The notes beneath the pieces were generated by a model, which did no database searches, was not told where the DNA came from, and saw only the letters and a program-made list of their open reading frames with translations. 64,000 bases of DNA from Diaporthe sp. PMI_573 (taxonomy: Eukaryota; Ascomycota; Sordariomycetes; Diaporthales; Diaporthaceae), in contig JAJTUP010000024.1 in assembly GCA_021399435.1 (NCBI GenBank), positions 806,001 through 870,000 of the forward strand, written 5' to 3'. The position numbers and the translations under genes are program-made. Shown piece after piece: positions 12,480 through 25,000 of this stretch (position 1 is the first letter of the stretch; every line of letters starts with the position of its first letter).

Positions 12480-12739
12480 GAGGATATAGGTTTTATAATT
12501 AATTTATATACCTTTAGATATATAGTTAAATAAGTATATCCTAGGTTTTAAATTTATATAATAATTTTTCTATATACTATAGCCAAAATTTAATTCTCCT
12601 CTCACTACTTTTTCTTTATATAAATACTCCCTAGTAATTATAAAAAGTTTTCTATTATATAGTTACTAAGTTTTATAACTTTTTAGGGTTAATCCTTAGC
12701 TAGCCTTATACAATCCCCTTAGGCCCTAGATATAGCTTT

Positions 12740-12995
12740 TAAGGTCTATTATATAGCCTAAGGTATCCTGGTTCTATCCTAAAGGGTCTTGACTATATCC
12801 TGAAATATCCTAGTTATATCCTTATATATCCTAAAATATCCTAGCCATATCCTTTATATATCCTAAAGTATCCTAGCCATATCCTTCATACATCTTAGGT
12901 CTATCCTAAGCCTATCCTAGCTATATCCTTTATATGTCCTAAAGCTATCCTATAGCTATCCTAGGCCTATCCTAGGTCTATCTCCCTTCAGTCCT
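12740..12995 (+). repeat. Minisatellite in the copia 3' region (outer copy)
   Basis: Degenerate tandem repetition of TATCCTAGCCATATCCTTTA-like units, about 30 bp long, with TATCC recurring many times. The nested copy has the complementary array at about 20100-20350, so it belongs to the element itself. Confidence 0.7.
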
Positions 12996-13157
12996 CAAGT
13001 TTTTATATAGCTATCCTACCACCTTTTCTTCTTATCCTCATACCCTCTAGTCACTTTCCTCTTATCCTCATACCTTTTAATCAAGCACCTCTCCCTTTAT
13101 TCCTCCTTATAATCATACCTTCCTCCTCTTTCGGTAGAGATAGTAAGAGTATTAACT

Positions 13158-13227
13158 AGTTATATAGTCTAGTTAAGAAGACACTAGCTTTTTAGCTAGA
13201 GACCTAGGTTTAATCCCTAGTATAACT
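13158..13227 (+). tRNA. tRNA-like sequence inside the copia element (decayed)
   Basis: A 70-nt segment folds as a cloverleaf. Acceptor AGTTATA pairs fully with TATAACT; the D stem is GTCT/AGAC. The anticodon stem CTAGC/GCTAG closes a T-rich loop of only six bases. The T stem CTAGG/CCTAG closes TTTAATC, which matches the canonical TTCGATC after RIP-type changes. Box A-like TAGTCTAGTTAAG and box B-like GGTTTAATCCC are visible. It is antisense to pol. The anticodon cannot be assigned and function is doubtful. Confidence 0.5.
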
Positions 13228-13264
13228 CTATACCTAAATTATCTCCATCTTTTTACCCTTATTC

Positions 13265-14303
13265 CTTCTAGCTAAGGTGCTCTATATATACCTCTACCCT
13301 AACCTTTAAAGTATTTATTAAGATTAACTTTTCTAATACTCTATTTAATACCTTTTTTATATAAGCATTAGCTGGGTTATCTTTCCCATTAATCCACTAT
13401 ACTTTAAAAATTTCTTTCTTTTTATACACTTCCCTCAGTAACATAATATTAATTATTAGTCTCTTCTTATCTATTATACCTAGCCTAACCAAACAGTTAT
13501 ATAGTAATCTTAAATCTATATAGATAACAACTAGAATTCTTAGCATTTTTAGACAGCTTATAATCTAGTTAAATATTATACTAAGTATCATACTACTATT
13601 AAATCCAGTCATCATTCTATACAGCTTACTTGCTAGTACACTTCAAGTCACTCTTTTACACTTAGTTAAGCTCTAATAGATAATATTTCCACAGATTTCA
13701 AAGTCCTCTCTCATACAGCCAGTCTCTATTACTAGTATAATAATAAATCCTAGCTATAAGCTAAGATCTATATTATTAGCAAAAGATCTGTCTATAAAAA
13801 TATAAAGCTTCGTACGCTCTAAATTAAGTAAAACAAATATAATCCCTCTCTCAAGGTTTTCCATCTACCACTTAATTCATACATTAAGTACCTCTATATC
13901 TTTCTTCTCTAGGTCTTTAATCTAGGCTGCTAAAAATAAATCATATGCTGCTTCTAGTTAATATATTAAAGCAATATATACACCCCTTACACATTATACA
14001 ACATACTATTAGGGTATATTTTCGGCCTCTAGGTTAATTAGAACCAGGTTTGCTACTTAGCCCTTTTATATAAAGGTAATATTATCTCCATCAAACTCAA
14101 TCCTTCCTCTATTAAATTCAATTAGCTGTTATAGTCCTAGCATTTACTTATCCTTTACATAAAACTTCTTTTTCTCTAATTCCTTTTCTTCTCTCCCAGA
14201 GAATAAAGGGGTTGCAAATCCAAATATATTATCTATCTACATTCTAACCAGCCTAAATTCATATAGTCTATTTATAATAAATAATAGGTATAGATTATAT
14301 ATT
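13265..14303 (-). pseudogene. 3' part of pol (RT end and RNase H) of the outer copia element
   Basis: Minus-strand remnant matching the RT C-terminus and RNase H of the nested copy (compare 18800-19857). All frames contain frequent TAA/TAG. The remnant is cut at 14303 by the nested element, whose 5-bp target duplication AAAAC occupies 14304-14308. The rest of pol resumes at 22073. Confidence 0.75.
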
Positions 14304-14308
14304 AAAAC

Positions 14309-14516
14309 TGTTGAAATAGCACTAAGGCTAATCGCACATAGCCATATTGGCTAGGGAGGATAACTAATCCAGCAAGAAAGTGTTTGCAGACCTAAAAGGT
14401 CTGCATACAAGCTTCCCCACTTGTTTTATAGTTCAGACAGACATCAACAAATTCAAAACTAATTACACAGACATATACATACATATATTACGCCATATGG
14501 CAAAGGCCATTTAATA
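14309..14516 (+). repeat. 5' LTR of the nested copia element
   Basis: 208 bp from TGTTGAAATAGCAC to GGCCATTTAATA. The terminal CA has become TA by a C-to-T change. It aligns over its whole length with 21860-22067 and, inverted, with 11017-11224 and 26894-27101. Confidence 0.92.
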
Positions 14517-14899
14517 CTAATTAGTAATTACTTAGTATAATTACAGATTAACAAGAATAAAAAGACAAGTATCAATACAACTCTATAGTTATAACTATAG
14601 AACGCCAGACAGAACGCAGAGGCAACTAAAATTATACGCTCGTACTAAAAGCCTAGAGGCTATCTCAACCTCCCCGCCAGTCAGGAAGAGAGAGAATACC
14701 CCTAGAAGACAAAATCTTCTTAAAATTATACAAATCAAGACTGCTATACTAAACACTAGATAAAACATATCTATAGCTAAGACCTTATACAACTAGAAAG
14801 AAGCAGTATACGCCAATATACGACAAAGAAAACACCTTATAGACAACCCGAAAAACACCACATAAGATGTTATTCTCTAATATACTAGAACCATCAGCT

Positions 14900-17800
14900 T
14901 TGGTCACAGTAGCAAGCTCAAGCAGCCAAAACCAAGCAACATATAAAGAGATAAGCAAAAGAAGTATAATACCACTAAAAATATAGCAAAGCACAACAAA
15001 TCCAAGGTACTAAGACCTAAATATCAACCTAAATACCCCACCAAACAACACCCAGCTTACTACATACTTTATACAGGTCATAATAGATATTATTCATCTA
15101 GACCTAAACAAAACCAACATACTAGGGTCTTTAGTTAACAACTTTAAAGGGTAGACTTCCTATCAATTCAACAAGGTAAAACGTACATTCAAGAAAGTAC
15201 TCCTAAATCTCCTCAAGGCAAGAAGAATCCCAACATCAAAGGGTCCCTATACTAATCAAATTCTACAACTTATTAAAGCCGAGAAGGCAGCAGAAAACTA
15301 CCCACTACAAGCACCAAAACCAGCCCATATACAACAGACAATCAAACCACCACCCCAAATACAGTCACACAAGACATCACAAAATCTTCAAGCACCTACC
15401 ATTAAAGCATAAGCCACGCAACAAATACCCCCGAAAACAAGATACATATAAGAGGTAAGCAATTTTCCACAACAACATAGTACAGCACTCACAGCACATT
15501 CAGTCTATATAGATAATATACCATACAACCTACCTCCAACTCAAATCGTCCACAACAGGCTAATAAACCCTCAACAAATATCTACCTTCTAGAAAGGGTA
15601 GAGAAAAAACAGAAACTACACCAACAAGCCCTACAACCTACTATATAACAAAATATAAATCTTTATTAGTTATTACAAATAACTACAAATCACTAAAAAT
15701 CAATACTATATAGTTTTTCCAGACATCCTCTCTAGTCATATAAAAAACTTCTATATATACTACATTAGGCTAGACAAAAGGTAGGACAAAGTATATAACC
15801 TTATAAATACATACTTCAACATAATAATAAATTATAACTAATACTAAGTAGACTAGATAACCTTGTTATTTATATAAGTAAGGAAAGAAAACCTAGACAA
15901 AACCTTACCAGAAGTCTTAGAAACCCTCTTAGACAAACTACAGCTTGTATAAAGAGCTCTAAGAGAGGGATATTAGGGTGAAATAGTACTCCGTATAATA
16001 GTAGTTAAAACATACCACGTAGTACTAGAATTAAAACTAGCCATAATCAATCAGAGGCCTATATACAAGGCCCTCTTTACAAATCTTTATACAGCCCTAT
16101 AGATAGCTATAGAGAGAAACTTAGTTTAATAATTTATAGTATATAAAGAAGCTAGAATTAATTTTATAGACAGGAGGTATAGCTTAAACTTTAAGAACTA
16201 CTAAAAGACTTTATATAATCACTAATCTTTACTATAAACCCCTTTTCGGCTAAATAACTACCATTTCTTAATATAAATTTCCTTTAGACTAAGATAAAAA
16301 CAACCCTTTAAACTATACCATATAACAGCCAAGGTAATAAAATACTTTATATATAAAAAGAAAGGATACTAGTCTATAAACTATATAGATAAAAAAAAAA
16401 AATATATAAAGACAATACTTCTAGGTATGTAAAGACTTTAAGTAAGAACCTATCCTAGAAGAGAAGAAGTTTACTACCTACTTACTTAAGTATAAAGGAG
16501 AGAATCTACTATATAAAGTAGAAGGTTTACTATTTAATCTATAAGATATAAATAACAAGGCTATTTCCTAACAAAATCTAGTAGATTTTACATTCAACTA
16601 CTATACAACTAGGGAGGATATCTACACAGCCTTAAAAGTAACTAAGGCAAGCTAATTTATACTGTATAACCCATATAATATAAAGTATCAGGGAGAGCTC
16701 TAAGACACAGGAGCTGCCAAGTTCTCTATAGTAGGGATACTATAAGCATTAGCCTATATATAAGAAAACCTAGGTATAAAAATTAAATAGAGTATAGATA
16801 TAGCTAAAGTCAAATTTAGTAATAGTAACGCTATCTTAGCAGTTAGTACAATCAAGGTTGTAAACTAACTAGAAAGTATTATATACTATATTCTAAATAC
16901 ATTAACCCCTTTTCTATTCTCCCTATATAATATAGACAGGCTAAAAGCCTACTTTAATAACCTATTAAACATTATTATATAAAAAAATACAACAATCCCG
17001 GTAGTTAGGAAATGGGGATATATATTCTTTAATACAAGCTATATAAAGGCTAGGGTATTCCTTACAAAGCCATAGCTTAAGAGACTCTATAAACAATTTA
17101 GGCACCCTTATATAGATAGGCTATATAAGCTATTAAGGAATATAGAACACAATAATATTAAAGAGGTAATTCTAAAAAAGATTTAAAAGTTCTGCTACTT
17201 CTACCAACTATATAATCTATTACTAAGGAGATTCAAATTCTTAATTAAAGACAAAAGCCACTTTAACTACAAAGTAGTTATTAACGTTATATACCTAGGT
17301 AAAAGAAATGTACTTCATATAATTGACTTAAATACAAGCTTTCAAGTAGCTACATTTCTCAACTCTCTCTCTATATAAGATATTTAGAATACACTATACA
17401 AGTACTAGATCTATACATACATTAATCCACTAGACTATATTGTATATAATCTGGGAACCAACTTTGCTTTAAAGAAATTCCGGAATAATACAAAAATCAT
17501 AGAAATTATATATAAAGAAATGCTTGTAGAGGCATACTAGGCTTTAGGCAAGGTTAAATGCTTGCACAACCCCCTAAGAAGAGCTTTTAAGATTCTAAAG
17601 GCTAAGATTAGCTACTATATAAACAACAAAACACTTCTATAGATAGCTGTAAAGGTACTAAACAATACTACGGGACTAAATAGCATTATACCAACACTTT
17701 TAATTTTTTAGAGTATACCTATAAATATTATAAAATTTGCTGCCCTTACTAAATATTACATAACAAGTACTAGTAGTTTAGAAAGTAATAAAGATACTAT

Positions 17801-19857
17801 ATACAATCTAAGCCAAGATAGAAGTCAACCGTATAATTAATACTAGAAATAGCCCGGACCTCTAATCTACCCTATCTCTACTAATTCAAAGCGATATCCT
17901 AATCTAGAAAAAAAATAAGGGGTAGAAAGAACCGTATAAAGTCAACAATATCAAGAGATATATAATTATAGTAGGTATGACAAATAAACTAATTTAAATA
18001 CAAGCAATACATATCAAGCTATATTACCATATAATAAAAGCTATACCCTAAGACAAATTAAATACCCCTCAGCTTATTGTATAAGAACAACCCCAGCTAA
18101 AGAAAAAGAGATAACTAAAGAAGGCTACTATACAAGCTATTTAACTAAGGAAAAGAGGACGCCCCTACAAGGCTACTATATAACTAACATTTGTTATATA
18201 TATATAATAGTTGCTAAGCATTTTCCTTACCTAGAAGGAGAAAGACTTATATAATTTAGTAGTTAAACTACGCTAAGATAACATTATTACTACTCCTAAA
18301 AAACCATTTAAAGAGTCTAATATACTAGAAATAGACGTACTAGCTAGTAAGAATGTTTTTTAATTTATTCGGTATAATACAAGACAACATAGTAGACTCT
18401 GGATTTTTAAGATAAGGATAGTATAAGAGATAAAAAATAGGTTGACTAAGCTAATAAAAAAGTCTAGGCTGGTCGTATAAAAATATAGGAATTTAAAGAA
18501 GAAAGTAATTCTAACCTAAGCCCTAATAATTCAGAAGATAAGCCAAAAACTAATCCTTATACTAGGACCAACCCTCGTATAATAATTTAACTGCTAAGAG
18601 GAATTAAGGAATATTACCCAAGCCTATATACAATCGTGCAACCTACTTATATGTACTATCTTGGCAAAATTACCAGCCAAATTATATAATAGATATCTAC
18701 TAGGAACAATTCTTCTAATCCAGAAGCTATTATACAGGCTAGCAGAGTCAGGCCTACACTAGTATAAAATATACTACTCATACCACACTAAAGCCCTAGA
18801 AATAAAGGTTTCCACATACAACCCATATCTACTGTTTATTATAAATAGGCCGCACAAATTTAGATTAGTTGAAATATAGACAGACAATATATTTAGGTTT
18901 GCAATACCCCTATTCTCTGGGAGGAAAGAGAAGAAATTAGAGAAAAAGAAGTTTTGTACAAAGAACAAGCAAATGCTAGGACCACAACAGCCAATTAAAT
19001 TCAATAGAGAAAGGATTAAACTTAATAAAAATAATATTATCTTTATACAAAAGGGATAAATCGTAAACCTTTACCTAATTAATCTAGAAGCAGAAAATAG
19101 ACCCTAACAATACATCACATAATATATAAAAGATACATATATTACTTTAATATATTAACTAAAAGTAGCATATAACCTATTAGTAGCCATATAAATCAAG
19201 AATCCTGAAAAGAAAGATATAGAGATACTTAACATATAAATTAAATAGTAATTAGAAAATCCTAAAAAAAGAATAACATTTATACTACTAGACCTTAAAC
19301 GTATAAAGCTCTATATTTTTATAGACAGGTCTTTTACCAACAACATAAATCTTAGCTTATAGCTAAGATTTATTATTATACTAGTAATAGAAACTAACTA
19401 TACAAGAGAAGACTTTAAAATCTATAGAAACATCATCCATTAGAGCTTAACTAAGTATAAAAAAGTAACTTAAAGCATACTAGTAAATAAGCTATATAGA
19501 ATAATAACTAGATTTAATAATAGCATAGTACTTAATATAACACTTAATTAGATTATAAGCTATCTAGAAATGCCAAAAATTCTAGTTATTATCTATATAG
19601 ATTTAAAATCACTATATAACTATCTGATTAAGCTAGGTATAATAGATAAGAAGAGACTAATAATTAACATTATGTTACTAAAGGAAGTATATAAAAAGAA
19701 AGAAATTTCTAAAATACAGTAGATCGATAGGAAAGACAACCTAGCTAATACTTATATAAAAAAGGTACTAAATAGAGCATTAAAAAAGCTAATCTCAACA
19801 AGTACTTTAAAGGTTAGGGTAAAGACGTATATAAAGCGCCTTAGCTAGAAGGAATAA
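14900..19857 (+). pseudogene. gag-pol of the nested copia element, RIP-inactivated
   Basis: Degenerate polyprotein read through many TAA/TAG codons. A gag-like region covers about 15040-15900. The protease motif DTGAA is at 16704. An integrase zinc-binding and core region lies near 17090-17700, with KVVINVIYLG and YNLGTNFA blocks. RT blocks LLYRLAESGLH and STYNPYLLF are near 18730-18840. RNase H follows near 19310-19850, with a DGSF-like start. Integrase before RT defines Ty1/copia. The coding frame ends near 19857, about 2 kb before the 3' LTR. Confidence 0.82.
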
Positions 19858-19888
19858 AGGTAAAAAGATAGAAATGATTTAGATATAG

Positions 19889-19958
19889 AATTACACTAGG
19901 AATTAAACCTAGGTCTCTAGCTAAAAAGCTAGCATTCTTTTAACTAGACTATATAACT
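19889..19958 (-). tRNA. tRNA-like sequence, second copy (decayed)
   Basis: 70 nt on the minus strand, the counterpart of 13158-13227, at the same place just after pol and antisense to it. The T arm (CTAGG/CCTAG), the anticodon-like stem CTAGC/GCTAG and box A TAGTCTAGTTAA are retained. The acceptor 3' strand is TGTAATT, so pairing with AGTTATA is weakened. Presence in both copies shows it was carried by the element before the copies diverged. Confidence 0.45.
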
Positions 19959-20099
19959 AGTTAATACCCTTACTATTTCTATTAAAAAAGGAGAAAGGTA
20001 TAATTATAAAGAGAAATAAAGGAAGAGGTACTTAACTAAAGGGTACGAGAATAAGAAGAAAAGGCTGTAGAACAGCTATATAAAAACTTAAAAACTAAA

Positions 20100-20350
20100 G
20101 AAAGATAGGCCCAGGACATATAATAGACAGGCTAAGAATATAAGCAGGACAGCTTTAAGACATATAAAAGACATAGCTAGGACAGGCTCAAGATAGACCT
20201 AGGATATACAAAGGATATAACCAGGATACTTCAAGATATATAAAGAATATGGCTAGGATACTTTAAGATATATAAGGACATAGCCAGGACAACTTTAAGA
20301 CATGGTTAAAACCCTTCAAAACAGAACCAAGATACCTTAGGCTACACAAT
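20100..20350 (+). repeat. Minisatellite in the copia 3' region (nested copy)
   Basis: Tandem repetition of AGGATA(C)TTTAAGATATATAA-like and AGGACATAGC-like units, the complement of the array at 12740-12995. Confidence 0.65.
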
Positions 20351-20597
20351 AGACCTTAAAGGCTATACCTAGGACCTAAAAAAATCATATAGAGCTAGCT
20401 ATAAGATTTAGCAACCATATAACAGAAAACTTTTTATAATTACTAAAAAGTATTCATATAAAGAAAAGGTAGTAAGAGGAGAATTAAATTTTAGCCATAG
20501 TGTACAGAAAAATCATCATATAAACCTAAGATCTAGGACATACCTACTCAACTATATATCTAAAGGCGTATAAATTAATTACAAAACCTGCATCCTC

Positions 20598-21335
20598 CTA
20601 CTTAATCTCCTGCTTAATGCCCTCCAAGGTCACCAGGCTACAAAAGAGTCCCGGGCTACCATTATCCAGACCATTTCCACCTCCACCACCACAACCTCCA
20701 CAACCTCCTCCACAAGCACAGGCTCCGCGCGGCTAGTAGTTCTTATAATAAAGGCACTGGTAACCCTACAACTACTAGACGCAACCCACACAAGCACCCC
20801 CCTAAAATCCAGGCAGCCAAAAACACCCCTTAAACCAGCACGTATCAGGCAAACCGTGCAAGCATTTAGTACATTACTTACTATCTTAACCGCACAACTA
20901 AATAAGGATCACGTAAAAGTAGCTCAGACAATAAATAATTTGCGCAATAATATCAACTGGCTGCATATTAATGTTATATAAAATTTGTATATCACGCAAA
21001 AAGAGTACAGCAATTATACGCTTAGAATCCTTCAAGATATTAAAACAGAAATAATAGTAGAAAAAGGGTATACAAATATTAATAACAATAAAGGACAGAA
21101 AGGTACAATTCATAAAGTAACCGGTCGGAAGGATTATAATTTGTACAGATAGAGTCAAACCAGGGATAAAGATCAGAGTGCCAAAGAGAGGCGTAAGAAG
21201 AGACTATACTAGACCTACTTATTAAGCAAGCAACACAACCACAGACACAGGCGCAGCAGCAGGCAAAGCATACTGTAAGAGAGGCAACCCGCAAAAGCTA
21301 TACAAAGAAAAGCGAGAACCATAATCAAACATCAT
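20598..21335 (-). pseudogene. Antisense accessory ORF, second copy
   Basis: Counterpart of 11757-12479, from an ATG at 21335-21333 to a TAG at 20600-20598 on the minus strand. The central part survives as an 86-codon open stretch (20898-21158) with LPTGYFMN, FFYYYFCFNILKDSKR and LYNINMQPVDIIAQII, which match the other copy. The tail is Gly-rich (cac-to-tgt changes turn likely Arg codons into Cys), consistent with an RGG box. Small indels shift the N-terminal frame. Conservation across independently mutated copies is the main evidence that it once coded. Confidence 0.6.
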
Positions 21336-21859
21336 ACAAAAAAGTTTAATAATAAAGGTAAGTTTTAAAGATATTTAGATTGTATGACACACAAGGTATA
21401 TATATATATATATATAAAAGAAAAAGTGTTATATAATAGAGAAGAAGAGAGGAAAGGCTAAAGTAAAAGGCAAAGGTAAAAGGGTTTTTATACTAGCACT
21501 AAAAGGGCGCTATACACAGACCACTCCAGCTGGCTGGAAAAAGAGGTTACTCGTATAAGTAAGTTACAGACAATAGTTCCTTCTAGCCTTCTGGCTAGTA
21601 CAATAAAAGTCATAAAAAAAATAGTTAGAAAGCAGATCAAAAAGAATACTAAAAAGAAAGTTAAAAAAGTTAGTACAAAAGGCGCTTAATATAGACTACT
21701 AATTAGGAGTTTATTTATACCACATGCCTACCAAAACCATAGTAGCACAACCTGCCTAGGCAAGGTAATTTTATTTATTATAGAAAAGAGCATACAAGTA
21801 ATTTAACCTGCTCGACTGGCCTAAAGGGAGTATGCAATTAGAAAATAAAAGACCCCTAA

Positions 21860-22067
21860 TATTAAAATAGCACTAAGGCTAATTGCACATAGCTATATTG
21901 GCTAGAGAGGATAACTAATCCAGCAAGGAAGTACTTGCAGATCTAAAAGGTCTATATACAAGCTTTCCTGCTTGTTTTATAATTCAAACAGACATCAATA
22001 AATTCAAAACTAATTATATAGACACGTATATACGTACATTACGCCATATGGCAAAGGCCATTTAACA
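21860..22067 (+). repeat. 3' LTR of the nested copia element
   Basis: 208 bp, starting TATTAAAATAGCAC (G-to-A changes of TGTTGAAATAG) and ending GGCCATTTAACA. A purine-rich AAAATAAAAGACCCC tract lies just upstream. The target duplication AAAAC follows at 22068-22072. Confidence 0.92.
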
Positions 22068-22072
22068 AAAAC

Positions 22073-25000
22073 CTTTATTTCCAAAACTTTAGTATAGTAT
22101 AAATAATATGTTTTATACTAATATAGACCTAACTCTACCAGCCCATACAATAACTTCTAAATCAAAAGAATTATCCCTAATAAATATCTATTACACAGCT
22201 TAACTAGCAGCTCTACTAAAATAGTACAAGTAAAAAGGTCGCGTAATTAGATATAGGCCTATATAATATCCCTTAATTCTCCTTAATAGTAAAAATATAG
22301 TATAAGGGTTAGTCCTAATATAAGAATAAGTCTCTAGCTTATCCTTTAAATAATAAAAGCTTAGGTTAAGATTACCTCCTTCTCTAAGTCTCTATACCCT
22401 TATACAACCAACCTAAACTTTTCTATCAGCTTAATCAACCTATTCTTTACCTCTCATACTATCTTTATCTTAAAAATCCAGAGCCTACTATATTATCTTA
22501 CATTATACTAAATAAATTAAAAAATATCCTCACTAACTAGTACATCTATTTCTAGTATATCAAACTCTTCAAATAGTCTTCTAAAAGTAATAATAACATT
22601 ATCTTGGCAAAGTTTAACTACTAAATCATACAAGTCCTTCTCCTTCTAGATGAGAAAAATACCTAGCAGCTATAGCATATATATAATAAAGATTAGTCGT
22701 ACAGCAGCTTTACATAGATACCCTCTTCTTCTAAGCTAGGTACTTTATACAACAGCCTTTCTTAGCCAGCCTCTTCGCCTAATAGAAGATTATTCTTATA
22801 CAACAGGTTCTAATATATCCAACTCGTCTTAAAGAATAGCTTCTACCATATAATAATATAGCTTAATATATATTGCCTATATTTAAATTAGTCCATTTAT
22901 TATACCTACTATAATTATATATCCCTTAATACTATCAACTTTATATAGTCCCTTCCACCCCTTATTTTCCCTCCAAATCAAGACTTTACTCTAAATTAGT
23001 AGAAACAAAATAAATTAGAGGTCTAGTCCATTCCTAGTATTAATTACATAGTTAACTTTAACTTCTACTCAAATTATACATAATATCTTTATTACTTTCT
23101 AAACTACTAATGCTTATCGTACAATATCTAGTAAAGGCAGCAAATCCTATAATATCTATAGATATACTCTAAAAACTAGAAACATTAGTATAATACCATT
23201 TAAGCCCACAGTATCGTTTAGTGCCTTTATAGCCATCTATAAAATTATTTCGTCATTTATATAGTAGCTAATCTCAGCCTTTAAAATCTCAAAAGCTCTT
23301 CTCAGAAGCCCATACAAGCATTTAATCTTGCCCAAAGCCTAGTATACTTCTATAGACATCTCTTCACACATAATTCCCATAATCTTTATATTGTTCCAAA
23401 ATTCCTCTAAAGTAAAGTTAGTTCCTAGGTCATATACAATATAGTCTAGTAGACCAATATACATATAAATCCAGCACTTATAGAATACATTCTAGATATC
23501 TTGTATAGAGAGAGAGTTAAGAAATATAGCTACTTAGAAACTTATATCTAAATTAATAATATAAAGTACATTTCTTCCCTCTAGATATATAATATTAATA
23601 ACCACTTTATAGTTAAAGTAGCTTTTATCTTTAATTAAAAACTTAAATCTCCTTAATAATAAATTATATATCTAGCAGAAATAGCAGAATTTCTAAATCT
23701 TATCTAAAATTACCTCTTTTACATTATCATGCCCTACATTCCTCAATAGCTTATACAGCCTATTCATATAAAGGTGCCTAAAGCATCTATAAAGTCTCCT
23801 AAACTATAGCTCTATAAGAAATACTCCGGCTTCTATATAGCTTATATTAAAAAATACATATCCCCATTTTCTAACTACTAAAATTATCATATCCCCTTAT
23901 ATAATAACATTTAATAAATTGTTAAAGTATACCTTCAGCCTATCTATATTATATAGAAAAAACAAAAAAAAGGTTAATATATTAAAGATATAGTATATAA
24001 TACTTCCTAGCTAGTTTACAACCTTAATTATACCAATTACTAAAATAATATCACTATTACTAAATTTAACCTTAGCTATATCTATACCCTAATTAATTTT
24101 CATACCTAGGCTCTCTTATATATAGGCTAATACTTGTAGCATCCCTACTTGTTAAACGGAAACGCTCATTTAGGTATAGGCGCTACACGTAGAGAGTTAC
24201 CCTAAACTTCACGAAAGGAGTTACCCTAGACTTTTTACTAGTGGCATGCGCGCTGGCAGATAAGTTTAGTGGCCGTGAGCCGATTTTTTAGGCTATTTTA
24301 AGACCCTAACTTCGAACCTCTACATTCCCCTTATTTCTTACCCAAAAAGCATATAACCTAGTTTGTTAGATAGCCTGATTTCTAAAGTTTATCTATATTT
24401 AGTTTAGTTACTGTCAGGGTTAGGGTTGGCTAGCTGTTTGAAGCCAAAGATGGTGGGTCTGAGGGCCGAATTTTCCGGCCCCTCCATTCCTACACCAGAG
24501 CCAACCGCAGCGTGCCCAGGGTTAAGGTCATGTTAGAAGAACTATAAGGAGAGCTAACAGAAGCCCACTCAAATTCAATGCAAAGTTGTCCAAACCATTC
24601 TCAATCGTCCCAACAAGACCTCAGTGCACCCTACTACTACCTAACTCCCATTCAATCCACCAACCTTAAGACTACTATAAAAAACTTAGCAGCTCCTATA
24701 TCCTAAAGCTCCCCCTAATACTTCATACTATATAGGTTATACAGTACAAACTAACTTACTTTAGTTACTTTTAGGGCTATATAGATATCTTCCCTAGTTA
24801 TATAATAGCTAAATACAAAATCTACTAAATTCTATTAGGGAATAGCCTTATTATTTATATCCTATAGGTCAAATAGTAAGTCTTCTACTTCATATAGTAA
24901 ATCCTCCCCTTTATACTTAAGTAAGTAGGTAGCAAATTTCTCTTCTTCCAAGATAGATTCTTACTTAAAATCTTTATATACCTAGAGATATTATTTTTAT

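Larger units (their letters stand above)
14309..22067 (+). mobile_element. Nested Ty1/copia element, forward orientation, complete but RIP-inactivated
   Basis: 7759 bp with 208-bp LTRs at 14309-14516 and 21860-22067, flanked by a perfect 5-bp target duplication AAAAC (14304-14308 and 22068-22072). It inserted into the RT-coding part of the outer copy, whose sequence continues across the site. Order on the plus strand: gag, protease, integrase, RT, RNase H. A 2-kb 3' region follows with a tRNA-like sequence, a minisatellite and an antisense ORF. That region is unusual, since simple copia elements end soon after RNase H. Stop codons of RIP type make it non-autonomous. Confidence 0.92.

Noticed and set aside
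12740..12995. CRISPR-like array
   Set aside because: The repeats are contiguous and degenerate with no unique spacers. The setting is a fungal retrotransposon, so it is a minisatellite.
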